Assembly (NCBI RefSeq): GCF_029633865.1
Contig: NC_079221.1
Span: 1,997,715-2,061,714, forward strand
Reading direction: 5' to 3'
Length of the DNA: 64,000 bases
Source: Lampris incognitus
Lineage: Eukaryota; Chordata; Actinopteri; Lampriformes; Lampridae
Shown one piece after another: positions 21,000-32,757 of this stretch. Position numbers and translations under genes: made by a program. The notes below the pieces were generated by a model that made no database searches, was not told the origin of the DNA, and saw only the letters and a list, made by a program, of their open reading frames with translations. Within the stretch, counting starts at the first letter, position 1, and each line of letters begins with the position of its first letter.

Positions 21000-21970
21000 T
21001 TTCTTTGTTTGACTCTCTATTTCCTTTCTTTAAAGCCCTCTTTGCCAACTCATCCACCCTCTCATTCCCCCCTTACCCCTACATGTGCTGGAACCCACAG
21101 AAATGTTACCTGACCTCCCTGATTTGCTATTCTCGTGACTTACTGCGGGACTTCATATAGTGCATCTTGATGGCTGTTTGAATGAGAAGACCTTAAACTT
21201 GCTGAGGATGAATCTGAGCAGACAAACACCTCATCTGGTCTCGTTTCTTCCACCCATCGTAGTGCAACCAACACTCCCGACATCTCCACTGTGTAACAAT
21301 GTCTTGTCATTCCTGTCACAGGTTTCTTAGCACCAGCTTCATAAACCTGTGTAAAATCGCTACACTCTTTCCATTACATGATAGTTGGACGCACTTACCT
21401 AATCAGGTTGATCTTTTTCTCCCCTCTTTACCTCTAACAAATACCAGTCTGTATCAGGCCACACAAGCTTCCATGGAGCCACCAGCGGATAAACTACTAA
21501 AGGGCTTATCCCCAGATCAAACACTCCAAATCCTTTACCATGTCATTCCCTACCCGACCAAAGGGATCCCTCTCACACCTCCCATTCACCCAGCACTCCT
21601 GCAGCACTCCTTCTGTAGGGGGAGGATTATTGTGTCCCTGCAAGTTAGCCCAGTTGTTTGCCATCAGTTGCATCTTTCCTGATTCCAACGGCCTTCCTAC
21701 CATATCTACCTGCAGGGCAGGTGCTGGCGATGTTTTCAAAACCCCACCGCACGCTCTCTGCCTGTGGCTGAATCCACACCGTGTCCTTACAAGAGGGCTG
21801 GCTGCTGACGCATACGCCGCCCTGCCGTCATCCAGTACAGATCTCCTCCAGGCCACAGACCTTCTCTTCCGTGATGAGCAACTTGCTCCCCGTTCCCTAC
21901 CGGTCAAACATCTCGTCACTTTATTACTTTTTTGCATTTTCCTGATATGTCTGCCCATGTTAACCGCGAA
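21000..21970 (-). mobile_element. Probable upstream part of the split RNase H-bearing LINE
   Basis: Near 21000-21060 the minus strand reads DELAKRALKKGN, typical of a late RNase H motif (DELAK). A long frame at 21958-21506 (ending KDLECLIWG) has no family I can name. Continuation into the 17462-17700 fragment across the Penelope insertion is inferred from orientation and order. Confidence 0.35.
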
Positions 21971-22164
21971 TCAAGAAGAACCCCCAAATTAAATGTTTGA
22001 AGCAAGTCAAGCCAAACTTTATTTAAACAGGACATTTCATACGCGAGGCAACACAATGTGCTTTACATATAATGACAATACAATTGCAACTTAACCATAA
22101 AATTGCAAATGCAGGAAATAAATATGCATATCAGCAGGTGTTAGTGCAGAATATACAAATACCA

Positions 22165-22690
22165 AAAATATACAGAACAAACACACACGCCTGGACGGTC
22201 CTTTTCCTCTTTAGCCCAGAGGACACGACGTCCATGATTTCCAAAAACAATGTGAAATGTGGACTCGTCAGACCACAGCACACTTGTCCACTTGGCGTCA
22301 GTCCATCTCAGATGAGCTCGGCCCAGAGAAGCCGGTGGCGTTTCTGGGTGGTGTTGATATCTGGCTTTGGCTTTGCATGGTAGAGATGAAGATGATAAGA
22401 TTTTCACTGGGAGTGATGAAGAAGGACAGGATTAGGAACGAGTATATTAGAGGGACAGCTCAGGTTGGATGGTCTGGAGACAAACCAACAAAAATCATGG
22501 GTAACTTGCACATCTGTGAAGGCAGCATTAATGCTGAAAGGTACACACAGGTTTTGGAGCAACATGTGCTGCCATCCAAGCGACGTCTTTTTCAGGGACG
22601 TCCCTGCTTATTTCAGCAAGACAATGCCAAGCCACATTCTGCACGTGTCCCACCAGCGGGGCTTCGTAGTAAAAGAGTGCGGGTACTGGA
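22165..22690. mobile_element. Tc1-like transposase fragments in opposite orientations
   Basis: Minus strand 22340-22190 reads LRWTDAKWTSVLWSDESTFH and then NHGRRVLWAKEEKDRPG, the second-Asp region of Tc1 transposases. Plus strand 22490-22690 reads MGNLHICEGSINAERYTQVL, then LFQQDNAKPHSARV, the downstream part with the QDN-P-H block. The two pieces are consecutive in the normal protein but point in opposite directions here. Between them (about 22380-22485) lies a short plus-strand piece of the RTE-type LINE. Confidence 0.7.
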
Positions 22691-22691
22691 C

Positions 22692-23921
22692 TGGCCTCTG
22701 CATCTTCCTCTGTCCCACCAGCCACCTGCATGTCCTCCCTCACCACCTCCATAAACCTCCTCTTTGGCCTTCCTCTTCTCCTCTTCCCTGGCAGCTCCAT
22801 ATTCAGCATCCTTCTCCCAGTATACCCAGCATCTCTCCTCCACACATGTCCAAACCATCTCAATCTTGTCTCTCTTGCTTTGTCTCCAAACCGTCCAACC
22901 TGAGCTGTCCCTCTAATATACTCGTTCCTAATCCTGTCCTTCTTCATCACTCCCAGTGAAAATCTTATCATCTTCATCTCTGCCACCTCCAGCTCCACCT
23001 CCTGTCTTTTCATCAGTGCCACTGTCTCCAAACCATATAACATAGCTGGTCTCACCACCATCTTGTAAACCTTCCCTTTAACTCTTGCTGGTACCCTTCT
23101 GTCACACATCACTCCTGACACTCTTCTCCACCCACTCCACCCTGCCTGCACTCTCTCCTCCACCTCTCTCCTGCACTCCCCATTACTTTGGACAGTTGAC
23201 TCCAAGTATTTAAACTCATCCACCTTCGTACCTCCACTCCTTGCATCCTGACCATTCCACTGTCCTCCCTCTCATTCACTCATATGTATTCCGTCTTGCT
23301 CCTTCTGACTTTCATTCCTCTTCTCTCCAGTGCATACCTCCACCTCTCCAGGCTCTCCTCCACCTCCACCTGCACCCTGCTCTCACTACACGTCACAATG
23401 TCATTCAGCCACAAACATCATAGTCCACAGACACTCCTGCCTGATCTCGTCCGTCAACCTGTCCATCACCATTGCACACAAGAAAGAGCTAAGAGCCGAT
23501 CCTTGATGTAATCCCACCTCCACCTTGAACCCATCTGTCATTCCAACCACACACCTCACCACTGTCTCACTTCCCTCATACATATCCTGCACCACTCCTA
23601 CATACTTCTCTGCCACTCCCGACTTCCTCATACAATACCACACCTCCTCTCTCGGCACCCTGTCATAAGCTTTCTCTAAATCTACAAAGACACAATGTAA
23701 CTCCTTCTGGCCTTCTCTATACTTCTCCATCAACATTCTCAAAGCAAACATCACATCTGTGGTGCTCTTTCCTGGCATGAAACCACACTGCTGCTGCTGA
23801 TCATCACCTCTCCTCCTCTTAACCTAGCTTCTATTACTCTTTCCCATATCTTCATGCTGTGGCTGATCAACTTTATACCTCTGTAGTTGTTACAGTTCTG
23901 CACATCACCCTTGTTCTTGAA

Positions 23922-23945
<24 letters not shown>
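22692..23945 (-). mobile_element. RTE/Rex-like LINE, 5'-truncated and broken
   Basis: Three minus-strand frames follow in order: FKNKGDVQNCNNYRGIKLIS (start of the reverse transcriptase), FVDLEKAYDRVP with LHQGSALS (palm motifs), and EFKYLESTVQSNGE through AMLYGLETVALMKRQE to [20 protein letters not shown] (C-terminal region). The expected FADD box follows MMF but is out of frame (MMFVAE). An (ATT)n run at about 23927-23947 marks the upstream break. The same family occurs at 42150-42325 and 62221-62673. The clade name is from memory. Confidence 0.8.
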
Positions 23946-23953
<8 letters not shown>

Positions 23954-25539
23954 ATATTGATCCACATTTTGCTCTGAAATGTAGTAGTAGATTTTGATCT
24001 GAAATATGCGGATCAATATTTTTCAATAAACAAAATAATTACCGACATATTTACATTACTTGCATAATAAAGAGCAGTTATACTGTACCACAAAAGAAGA
24101 AACAATGATAAATTCTCTCAGATACCTACCTGAGTATTTCCTCTTCAGCCTCACCTTTTCCTCATGCACATCAGTTGAATTCTGCACTCAAAAGGTGAAT
24201 GTTAATATATGTTGTTTGCAACCAGAGCAAGACACAAACAAGGCACCACACGAGAGACCTTGTCTTGTCACTGACCTTGACAGGTAGGGAGCATGAAGGG
24301 GTCATGATTCCACATAAGACCAACAGCAGGATCCTGCTAGAAGGCGTTGCTTTGTGCTCAGGCTGCTGTTGAGGGTTTCTGCACCCTGTCTTCTTACCAC
24401 AGCTCAGCTGCCAGGTAAACTTCCTCTCCACCAGCTCTATATACCCACCTCTGCTCCTGCGCTCTGTACCGACTGGGCACATGCTCTGCAGTGAACCACG
24501 ATTAACAGCCCTTATCATCCAATGTATGCAATTCAAAATAACCCCATCGCTGATCCAGAACAGGTGGCCCCAATGCCGACCTCTGGTTATGCCCTGTACT
24601 TTACCGCAGGCAAGCTTCAGCACTTTCAGGGTGGGACACTTAAAAAAGTGTTTTACTCTCAGTTGTACTACACCTCAGCAGTTGCTATCCAGAGAATGAC
24701 TGTCCGCCCAGTGTCACGGACCCATCAATTTGTGTCTGACTGAACCAGCAACCGGTCATCGTGTTACAAACTACCACTCCTGACAGCAATCCTACAGGTA
24801 AATATCTACAACACTCATCTTTTCCAATTCCAAATGTTATTTCCCTTCAAATGAAGGGGCCAGTTTCAAATGTCGTCTCCTAGATATGTAAAGGACTGAG
24901 AAATACTGGCATAATGAAAGCTATTACATATCTGGGTTGAGAGGGTTTACTGATATGGTGTATTATACGATTACTGGTTGCCCCGTTAATTAAGTCATCT
25001 TGGTGAATCTGAGTAACTACTTTGTCTCTCGACCGTCTTCTGTGTTTGCTGCAGAAGAAACACAGATTTATCTGCTCAATGAAACTTTATCGAGCGGTCT
25101 TTCCAAACAAATCAAATTGGCCTAGCACAGTTGATGTGCTCTGGATGAAGTCTTTTGTCAGTGCTCTGTGTGTGGCTTGACTTGTGTCATGCTTACAAAC
25201 GCTGCCGGAGCCCCAACATTTTGGTTTTTGGTTTTGTTTTGTTTTTGTTTTGTTTTTGGTTTTTGCACAACCAAAGCTTATTTTGCTGTAAAATCCCAAC
25301 TATCTTGTATTTCTGTGGTTTCCATGTTTTCCCCCTCAGGATCCTCAAACTTAAATAATGCACACCCCTTAACCCTCACTCCGAAGCCTTTGGAGCCCAC
25401 CTCAAAAGTGAGGACCACGCTACACTTGAATATTCAGTTTATGCATTAACACGGGCAAAAAAAACCTTGAAATTGTTTTGATTGAAACGATTTGATGTGA
25501 ATATGATTTGACACCAGTTTATTATCATTTTCAGCAGTT
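23946..25539. other. Intergenic sequence downstream of the astacin gene
   Basis: No confident gene. A plus-strand frame at 24522-24743 (including SGYALYFTAGKLQHFQGG) looks less repetitive than its surroundings but matches no family I recognise. A TTTTG-rich run lies near 25218-25263. Confidence 0.35.
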
Positions 25540-27567
25540 TCAGGTTGTCCCGTTGTCCTTGTAGTCACCTGAGAGAAAGAAACCAAACAGGAACAAGCAG
25601 GTAAGAGTGAGACTGACATCTCTAGTATGAGAAGCCTCTTTATGGTGATACTTTGTGCAACGCCATGTCAGTCGTCATCATCATGTTGTCAGTTCTCAGA
25701 GCATCTGTGATGTTGGATACCTACTGCACTTGTAAAGTCTGTTGATTTTCAGCGGGTCAGTAATGCTAGGAGTGGATGCCTTGCCCAGCTGAATGTTTCT
25801 GTTCTTAGGAACAATGGTTGGCTGCCCATCCTTGGAATAGGCATACCTAAGAATATAAGTCAAAATATTAGCATGCTTGAGTTAAATTAAGCAAGAATTT
25901 TGCAAAAAAAACCAGCTGAACTTCACGTTGGTGCTACTGCAAATAAAGAAAATAAAAAAATACGGCATGCACAAACAGACAAATGGAATTGTGAGAAACA
26001 GTAAGACAAATGTACTCAGCACGAGACCTGTTTTCAATACGTCATTCTGCTTGCCACACAAGGCCGGTTTTACCACCTTACAAGGTAATAATAATTCAGT
26101 GACGGGAAGCTAACGTTCCTCTTACTTACATTCCAAAGTGCATGATTGAGCCGTAGTCGTAGGGCAAATCCAGAGTGTCGGCCCTGAATTTTTCAAAGTT
26201 CCTCAAACGATCTGTTGGAATTAGACCAGTGCAGTAATTATCGTATTGTTCAACATCTGGAAAAGAAATTTCCTTTCAAAGAGAGTGGGGGCCGTTTATC
26301 CCTTTCTACCCCGGTTGATAATTACCCCGCCAAATGTTTTGCCTCATGATGGTGACATAATTAGCCCGGTCCGCCCGGGACTGCTCGTGCACAAAGCCCA
26401 GCGCATGCATGAGCTCATGGGAAGTCACTCCCGTCCAGATGCAGTGTGGGGACGCAAGGGATACGGTCTGTCTCCCACCACGCAAGCCAAGGTAGGACCA
26501 ACACCTAAATGAAGACATCAACACAGAACGTACCACGTCAGCAGTTTCCATGAGTGACGCCACCTCACTGCCGTAGCAGCAAAACAAATGTTCTAGTATA
26601 ATGATCTGGAACGATATCTTATGAGTAAATGGTGATTTTTTTCCCCCAAAACTTCAATTCCGTTGTATGCGTTGTTGGGAGGAAAAGCTATCTGATATTC
26701 ATTACTCTGTATCTGAAGTATACATGGAAATAACATTCCACGCTCCTCCATGCCAGCAAAGTTATGCTTTTAGAATAAAGGATAAGTCCGAACCCTTCCA
26801 GTGCGGCCTCTCACCCGGACTTTGGCTGGATGTCAGTGTAGTCCCTCTGATGGGTCCACTGAACAAAACGAACACAGGTATCCTCTTCTATGTTCTCCAT
26901 CCCTTCCTTCATCACTTTCTTCTCCTTGTCAGCTTTTCAATGGTGGAGAGACAGAGTGGGCAGGGGGAGACACGATAAATGGTCTTTATAGGCATCCTTT
27001 TGACTGAAGCAAGGAGCTGAACCTCAAGGATGGAAAAACACTAGACTTACTGTACTCAGGGGACAGTCGATATGCAATGTAGACATGTCCATCAACCGAC
27101 TCGGACCACAGACAGCTCCTTGCAAAGCAGGCTTCTGTGCGTCTTCCAGTTGAAACAGCTATGGTCGCCCTCTCTGAGACTGGTGGTGCTATCTGTGATT
27201 CGGGTAGCTGAGGCAGGGAGCAAAGTTACATAGTGGATGGCGGACCCTTGATTCTCAACTGAGCTGCAGAATCAGATGACTTGGAATTAAATGCAAGCTG
27301 CTCACCTTGGATCTCATTGGCTTTAATGATTTCGTCCATCGTTGTCGTGTAACTCTGCTCAGCCTGCTCAGCTTGGGAAAAAAAACCCATTTGATTTCAG
27401 GGCTTCAGTTTCAACAATTACAGAGCTGTGTTTTGATATTTGACTATTTGTCGCACTGGATATTCATAAAATATGCTTTGCATTCCATGTAGTTGCAAAC
27501 TGCAGTTACCTGGATAACCCCTGGGCTGATATCCTCGGGGGCTCCTTTTTGGATTGTGTCCATAATT
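25540..27567 (-). CDS. Astacin-family zinc metalloprotease (six-cysteine, nephrosin/hatching-enzyme-like), possibly broken
   Basis: Exons on the minus strand: 27567-27510, 27371 (or 27366)-27306, 27192 (or 27173)-27051, 26932-26815, 26504-26326, 26256-26130, 25846-25725 and 25568-25540, with agreeing phases from 27051 onward. The catalytic exon has the astacin signature HELMHALGFVHE (three zinc His plus Glu) and the Met-turn SIMHFGM. N-terminal cysteines in EACFARSCLW suggest the teleost six-cysteine group. The protein ends YKCSDYKDNGTT. A signal-peptide exon was not found, so the 5' end is incomplete. At the propeptide/mature junction the conserved EGD is followed by one extra base, putting it out of frame with IAVSTGRR. 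A downstream acceptor restores the frame but drops EGD. Such enzymes are secreted and process extracellular protein; the substrate is unknown. Confidence 0.8.
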
Positions 27568-27678
27568 CTGCACAAAAGAAAGAAAGAAAAGACAGTGATA
27601 AGATAAGAGTTTTGGCTTTATCTAAAACAGTTCTAAGCCCATGCATATGTACCTGTGCATGTGTGGAAAAACACTTGC

Positions 27679-28282
27679 AGCAGCAGCAGCAGTAGGTTGC
27701 AGCAGCAGGTTGCAGCAGCAGCAGCAGGTCGCAGCAGCAGCAGCAGCAGCAGGTCGCAGCAGCAGCAGCAGGTCGCAGCAGCAGCAGGTCGCAGCTGCAG
27801 GTCGCAGCAGCAGCAGGTCGCAGCAGCAGCAGCAGCAGCAGCAGTAGGTTGCAGCATCAGGTTGCAGCAGCAGCAGTAGGTTGCATCAGCAGCAGGTCGC
27901 AGCAGCAGGTTGCAGCAGCAGCAGCAGCAGGTCGCAGCAGCAGGTCGCAGCTGCAGGTCGCAGCAGCAGCAGCAGGTCGCAGCAGCAGCAGCAGGTCGCA
28001 GCAGCAGGTCGCAGCTGCAGGTCGCAGCAGCAGCAGCAGGTCGCAGCTGCAGGTCGCAGCAGCAGCAGCAGGTCGCAGCAGCAGGTCGCAGCAGCAGGTC
28101 GCAGCAGCAGGTTGCAGCAGCAGCAGCAGCAGCAGCAGGTCGCAGCAGCAGGTCGCAGCAGCAGGTCGCAGCAGCAGCAGGTCGCAGCAGCAGCAGGTCG
28201 CAGCAGCAGGTCGCAGCAGCAGGTTGCAGCAGCAGCAGCAGCAGGTCGCAGCAGCAGCAGCAGGTCGCAGCAGCAGCAGGTC

Positions 28283-28314
<32 letters not shown>

Positions 28315-28696
28315 TCGCAGCAGCAGGTCGCAGCAGCAGCAGGTCGCAGCAGCAGCAGCAGCAGCAGCAGCAGGTCGCAGCAGCAGGTTGCAGCAGCAGC
28401 AGCAGGTCGCAGCAGCAGCAGCAGCAGGTCGCAGCAGCAGCAGCAGGTCGCAGCAGCAGGTTGCAGCAGCAGCAGCAGCAGGTCGCAGCAGCAGCAGCAG
28501 CAGCAGGTCGCAGCAGCAGGTCGCAGCAGCAGCAGCAGCAGGTCGCAGCAGCAGCAGCAGGTCGCAGCAGCAGGTTGCAGCAGCAGCAGCAGCAGGTCGC
28601 AGCAGCAGCAGCAGCAGGTCGCAGCAGCAGCAGCAGCAGGTCGCAGCAGCAGCAGGTCGCAGCAGCAGCAGCAGGTCGCAGCAGCAGCAGCAGGTT

Positions 28697-28727
<31 letters not shown>
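27679..28727. repeat. CAG-based minisatellite (GCA)n-GGTCGCA
   Basis: About 1.05 kb of (GCA) runs of varying length separated by GGTCGCA or GGTTGCA, with some GGTCGCAGCTGCA. It lies upstream of, or within the first intron of, the astacin gene. Many frames stay open (poly-Gln/Ala/Ser mixes on plus, Leu/Cys/Ala mixes on minus); they are repeat artefacts. Confidence 0.95.
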
Positions 28728-28728
<1 letters not shown>

Positions 28729-29148
28729 GTGCACCGCTGCACCGCTGCACCGCTGCGTGTCCACGGTGCTGCCATTCATTACCTGTGCCATAGCTCGGCT
28801 CTATAGGTGCTCCCTGCCGCACTCCTCTGAAAATACCCACGATTACATCTGCTAAATGACAGGTTTTCTGCTGTTTGTTACCGGGCGAGTTTAATACCCT
28901 AACTGGGTTGCTGCCTTCCTGAACAGCAAGCCCAACAGCAGAATACTGGGGTGTCTTACTCCGTACTAACAGCCCAGTTCAACGAGCAGCTTTGAAACTG
29001 CACGGTGGCAGTTTCAGTCTTTACAGGACACGGGCTGTTTGCCACAGCGCTGTCTCCTCGTCAGTAAGCCATTGCTTATTAGGTGTGCATTCGCGGGGGT
29101 ATATTGCTCATTTCTGAAGTGTTGCAAAAATATTTTTCCGAAAGTAAC
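28728..29148. other. No gene recognised; candidate place for the astacin first exon
   Basis: Unique sequence between the CAG minisatellite and the tRNA gene. The missing signal-peptide exon of the astacin gene could be here or under the repeat, but no clear ATG plus hydrophobic stretch with a donor was found. Confidence 0.3.
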
Positions 29149-29153
29149 AAAAA
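29149..29153 (-). terminator. RNA polymerase III terminator
   Basis: TTTTT on the minus strand starts four bases after the discriminator base of the tRNA-Lys gene, the expected place for Pol III termination. Confidence 0.8.
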
Positions 29154-29157
29154 CTAC

Positions 29158-29230
29158 CGCCCGAACAGGGACTTGAACCCTGGACCCTCAGATTAAAAGT
29201 CTGATGCTCTACCGACTGAGCTATCCGGGC
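29158..29230 (-). tRNA. tRNA-Lys (anticodon TTT)
   Basis: The minus strand gives a complete 73-nt cloverleaf: acceptor GCCCGGA pairing with TTCGGGC, D-arm AGCTCAGTCGGTAGAGC (box A), anticodon arm CAGACTTTTAATCTG with anticodon TTT, and T-arm with GGTTCAAGTCC (box B). It looks identical or nearly so to the vertebrate tRNA-Lys-TTT from memory. There is no intron, and CCA is not encoded, as expected. A T-run follows at 29153-29149. It lies alone between minisatellites. Confidence 0.96.
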
Positions 29231-29930
29231 TCTGCTCATGCCGATGGAAAGGATCCTTATATAGAATGAATTCCACACAGCTGCCCGGGTCTGAGGGATG
29301 AGACCCGCTTAAACCGAGGGCCGGAAGTACTGAGACGAACCCGTTCAGCTGGTGAGGGACGCAGGTAAAACCTGCAGCGCTGGTTGTCGAGAATAAGCTG
29401 CCCCCCCTCCCCCTCCCCCCCCACCCATACATCAACTCTCCCGCATCGATTCAGTCAACACCAAGCCATGTAAAACATTTATTTTGTTTTATTTTTTTAA
29501 CCAGTCTCCATTGTTTGCCATGCTTTCGGTAATACACTGGTAATTAGGTGACTTGCCACACCAGCCGTGGATTCTGGTTGGCGCGAAAGAGCCGTTTCCT
29601 GTGCCGCGTGGACACGCCCATCCGGTACACGCAGGCGGTTACGTCCATCTGCTAGTCGTCTTTCCCCTGGAGAGCCCGGCGGCTCAGTGCCACTAGCCTG
29701 CTGAACCAGCAGGGGGCGTCATGCCACCGGGTTCTGGACACGTGTCTACCCCACAACGAGAAGACGTGGAGGTAACCCGGGCATAGCCGACGCAGGGCCC
29801 AGAGCTTGACGCTGTAAGCGGCGGCGCTGTTTGGCTGTGTCCGCTCGTTACCTTGCCGAAGCTTAATTCCTCAATCAAGCCGATCTGTCTTTTCTCCCTG
29901 CAGCTGTCAGGCTGAAAAGAGCCAGTGGCC
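29231..29930. other. Upstream of the tRNA gene; no other gene recognised
   Basis: Unique sequence with a C-rich patch at 29400-29426. From about 29886 the stretch CTTTTCTCCCTGCAGCTGTC begins; it recurs inside the following minisatellite as a block boundary. Confidence 0.4.
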
Positions 29931-32757
29931 GGGATGCAGACGGGATGCAGACGGGATGGAGACGGTGTAGCTGGGATGCAGACGGGATGGACACGGGATG
30001 GAGACGGTGTAGCTGGGATGGACACGGTGTAGCTGGGATGCAGACGGGATGCAGACAGGATGGACACGGTGTAGCCGGGATGCAGACGGGATGGACACGG
30101 GATGGAGACTGTGTAGCCGGGATGGACACGGTGTAGCCGGGATGCAGACGGGATGGAGACGGTGTAGCCGGGATGGACACGGGATGGAGACGGTGTAGCC
30201 GGGATGGACACGGTGTAGCCGGGATGCAGACGGGATGGAGACGGTGTAGCCGGGATGCAGACGGGATGGAGACGGTGTAGCCGGGATGGACACGGTGTAG
30301 CCGGGATGCAGCCGGGATGGACACGGTGTAGCCGGGATGCAGACGGGATGGAAACGGTGTGGCCGGGATGGACACGGTGTAGCCGGGATGTAGCCGGGAT
30401 GGACACGGTGTAGCCGGGATGCAGACGGGATGGACACGGTGTGGCCGGGATGCAGACGGGATGGAGACGGTGTGGCCGGGATGCAGCCGGGATGCAGACG
30501 GGATGGACACGGTGTGGCCGGGATGGACACGGTGTAGCCGGGATGCAGACGGGATGGACACGGTGTAGCCGGGATGTAGCCGGGATGGACACGGTGTGGC
30601 CGGGATGCAGACGGGATGGACACGGTGTGGCCGGGATGCAGACGGCACATTGCTTCACCAGCTGATGCTTCACCTGCAACTGGCTTAGTTTGTTGTCTTG
30701 TGTCTTTTCTCCCTGCAGCTGTCAGGCTGAAAAGAGCCAGTGGCCGGGATGCAGACGGGATGCAGACGGGATGGAGACGGTGTAGCTGGGATGCAGACGG
30801 GATGGACACGGGATGGAGACGGTGTAGCTGGGATGGACACGGTGTAGCTGGGATGCAGACGGGATGCAGACGGGATGGACACGGTGTAGCCGGGATGCAG
30901 ACGGGATGGACACGGGATGGAGACGGTGTAGCCGGGATGGACACGGTGTAGCCGGGATGCAGACGGGATGGAGACGGTGTAGCCGGGATGGACACGGGAT
31001 GGAGACGGTGTAGCCGGGATGGACACGGTGTAGCCGGGATGCAGACGGGATGGAGACGGTGTAGCCGGGATGCAGACGGGATGGAGACGGTGTAGCCGGG
31101 ATGGACACGGTGTAGCCGGGATGCAGCCGGGATGGACACGGTGTAGCCGGGATGCAGACGGGATGGAGACGGTGTGGCCGGGATGGACACGGTGTAGCCG
31201 GGATGTAGCCGGGATGGACACGGTGTAGCCGGGATGCAGACGGGATGGAGACGGTGTAGCTGGGATGGACACGGTGTAGCTGGGATGCAGACGGGATGCA
31301 GACGGGATGGACACGGTGTAGCCGGGATGCAGACGGGATGGACACGGGATGGAGACGGTGTAGCCGGGATGGACACGGTGTAGCCGGGATGGACACGGGA
31401 TGGAGACGGTGTAGCCGGGATGGACACGGGATGGAGACGGTGTAGCCGGGATGGACACGGTGTAGCCGGGATGCAGACGGGATGGAGACGGTGTAGCCGG
31501 GATGGACACGGTGTAGCCGGGATGCAGCCGGGATGGACACGGTGTAGCCGGGATGCAGACGGGTTGGAGACGGTGTGGCCGGGATGGACACGGTGTAGCC
31601 GGGATGTAGCCAGGATGGACACGGTGTAGCCGGGATGCAGACGGGATGGACACGGTGTGGCCGGGATGCAGACGGGATGGAGACGGTGTGGCCGGGATGC
31701 AGCCGGGATGCAGACGGGATGGAGACGGTGTAGCCGGGATGGACACGGTGTAGCCGGGATGCAGCCGGGATGGACACGGTGTAGCCGGGATGCAGACGGG
31801 ATGGAGACGGTGTAGCCGGGATGGACACGGTGTAGCCGGGATGCAGCCGGGATGGACACGGTGTAGCCGGGATGCAGACGGGATGGAGACGGTGTGGCCG
31901 GGATGGACACGGTGTAGCCGGGATGTAGCCGGGATGGACACGGTGTAGCCGGGATGCAGACGGGATGGACACGGTGTGGCCGGGATGCAGACGGGATGGA
32001 GATGGTGTGGCCGGGATGCAGCCGGGATGCAGACGGGATGGACACGGTGTGGCCGGGATGGACACGGTGTAGCCGGGATGCAGACGGGATGGACACGGTG
32101 TAGCCGGGATGTAGCCGGGATGGACACGGTGTGGCCGGGATGCAGACGGGATGGACACGGTGTGGCCGGGATGCAGACGGCACATTGCTTCACCAGCTGA
32201 TGCTTCACCTGCAACTGGCTTAGTTTGTTGTCTTGTGTCTTTTCTCCCTGCAGCTGTCAGGCTGAAAAGAGCCAGTGGCCGGGATGCAGACGGGATGCAG
32301 ACGGGATGGAGACGGTGTAGCTGGGATGCAGACGGGATGGACACGGGATGGAGACGGTGTAGCTGGGATGGACACGGTGTAGCTGGGATGCAGACGGGAT
32401 GCAGACGGGATGGACACGGTGTAGCCGGGATGCAGACGGGATGGACACGGGATGGAGACGGTGTAGCCGGGATGGACACGGTGTAGCCGGGATGCAGACG
32501 GGATGGAGACGGTGTAGCCGGGATGGACACGGGATGGAGACGGTGTAGCCGGGATGGACACGGTGTAGCCGGGATGCAGACGGGATGGAGACGGTGTAGC
32601 CGGGATGCAGACGGGATGGAGACGGTGTAGCCGGGATGGACACGGTGTAGCCGGGATGCAGCCGGGATGGACACGGTGTAGCCGGGATGCAGACGGGATG
32701 GACACGGTGTGGCCGGGATGCAGACGGGATGGAGACGGGATGGAGACGTTGCTGCGA
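29886..32757. repeat. Higher-order minisatellite (GGGATGCAGACGGGATGGACACGG type)
   Basis: About 2.8 kb built from 10- to 11-bp modules: GGGATGCAGAC, GGGATGGACAC or GGGATGGAGAC, and GGTGTAGCC or GGTGTGGCC. A single-copy-like spacer (TTGCTTCACCAGCTGATGCT ... CTTTTCTCCCTGCAGCTGTC ... AAAAGAGCCAGTGGCC) occurs whole at about 30647-30745 and 32182-32280, and in part at 29886-29930. Blocks of roughly 0.8 and 1.5 kb have therefore been duplicated. Long minus-strand frames (up to 758 codons, SRLHPGYTVSIPATP) are repeat artefacts. Confidence 0.95.

Noticed and set aside
24522-24743. 73-codon ORF as a gene
   Set aside because: It looks mildly protein-like, but no family, splice partner or start context could be supported.
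27633-28840. Long poly-Leu/Cys/Ala and poly-Gln/Ala/Ser ORFs
   Set aside because: Products of the CAG-type array. Open frames occur on both strands and in several registers.
29158-29230. Lys-tRNA primer-binding site of a retroviral element
   Set aside because: The match to the tRNA-Lys 3' end arises because the full tRNA gene is present. No LTR or other retroviral part flanks it.
29907-32183. 758-codon minus-strand ORF (SRLHPGYTVSIPATP repeats) and its overlapping long frames
   Set aside because: All lie inside a minisatellite whose modules lack stops. Several frames are open at once, which argues against coding.
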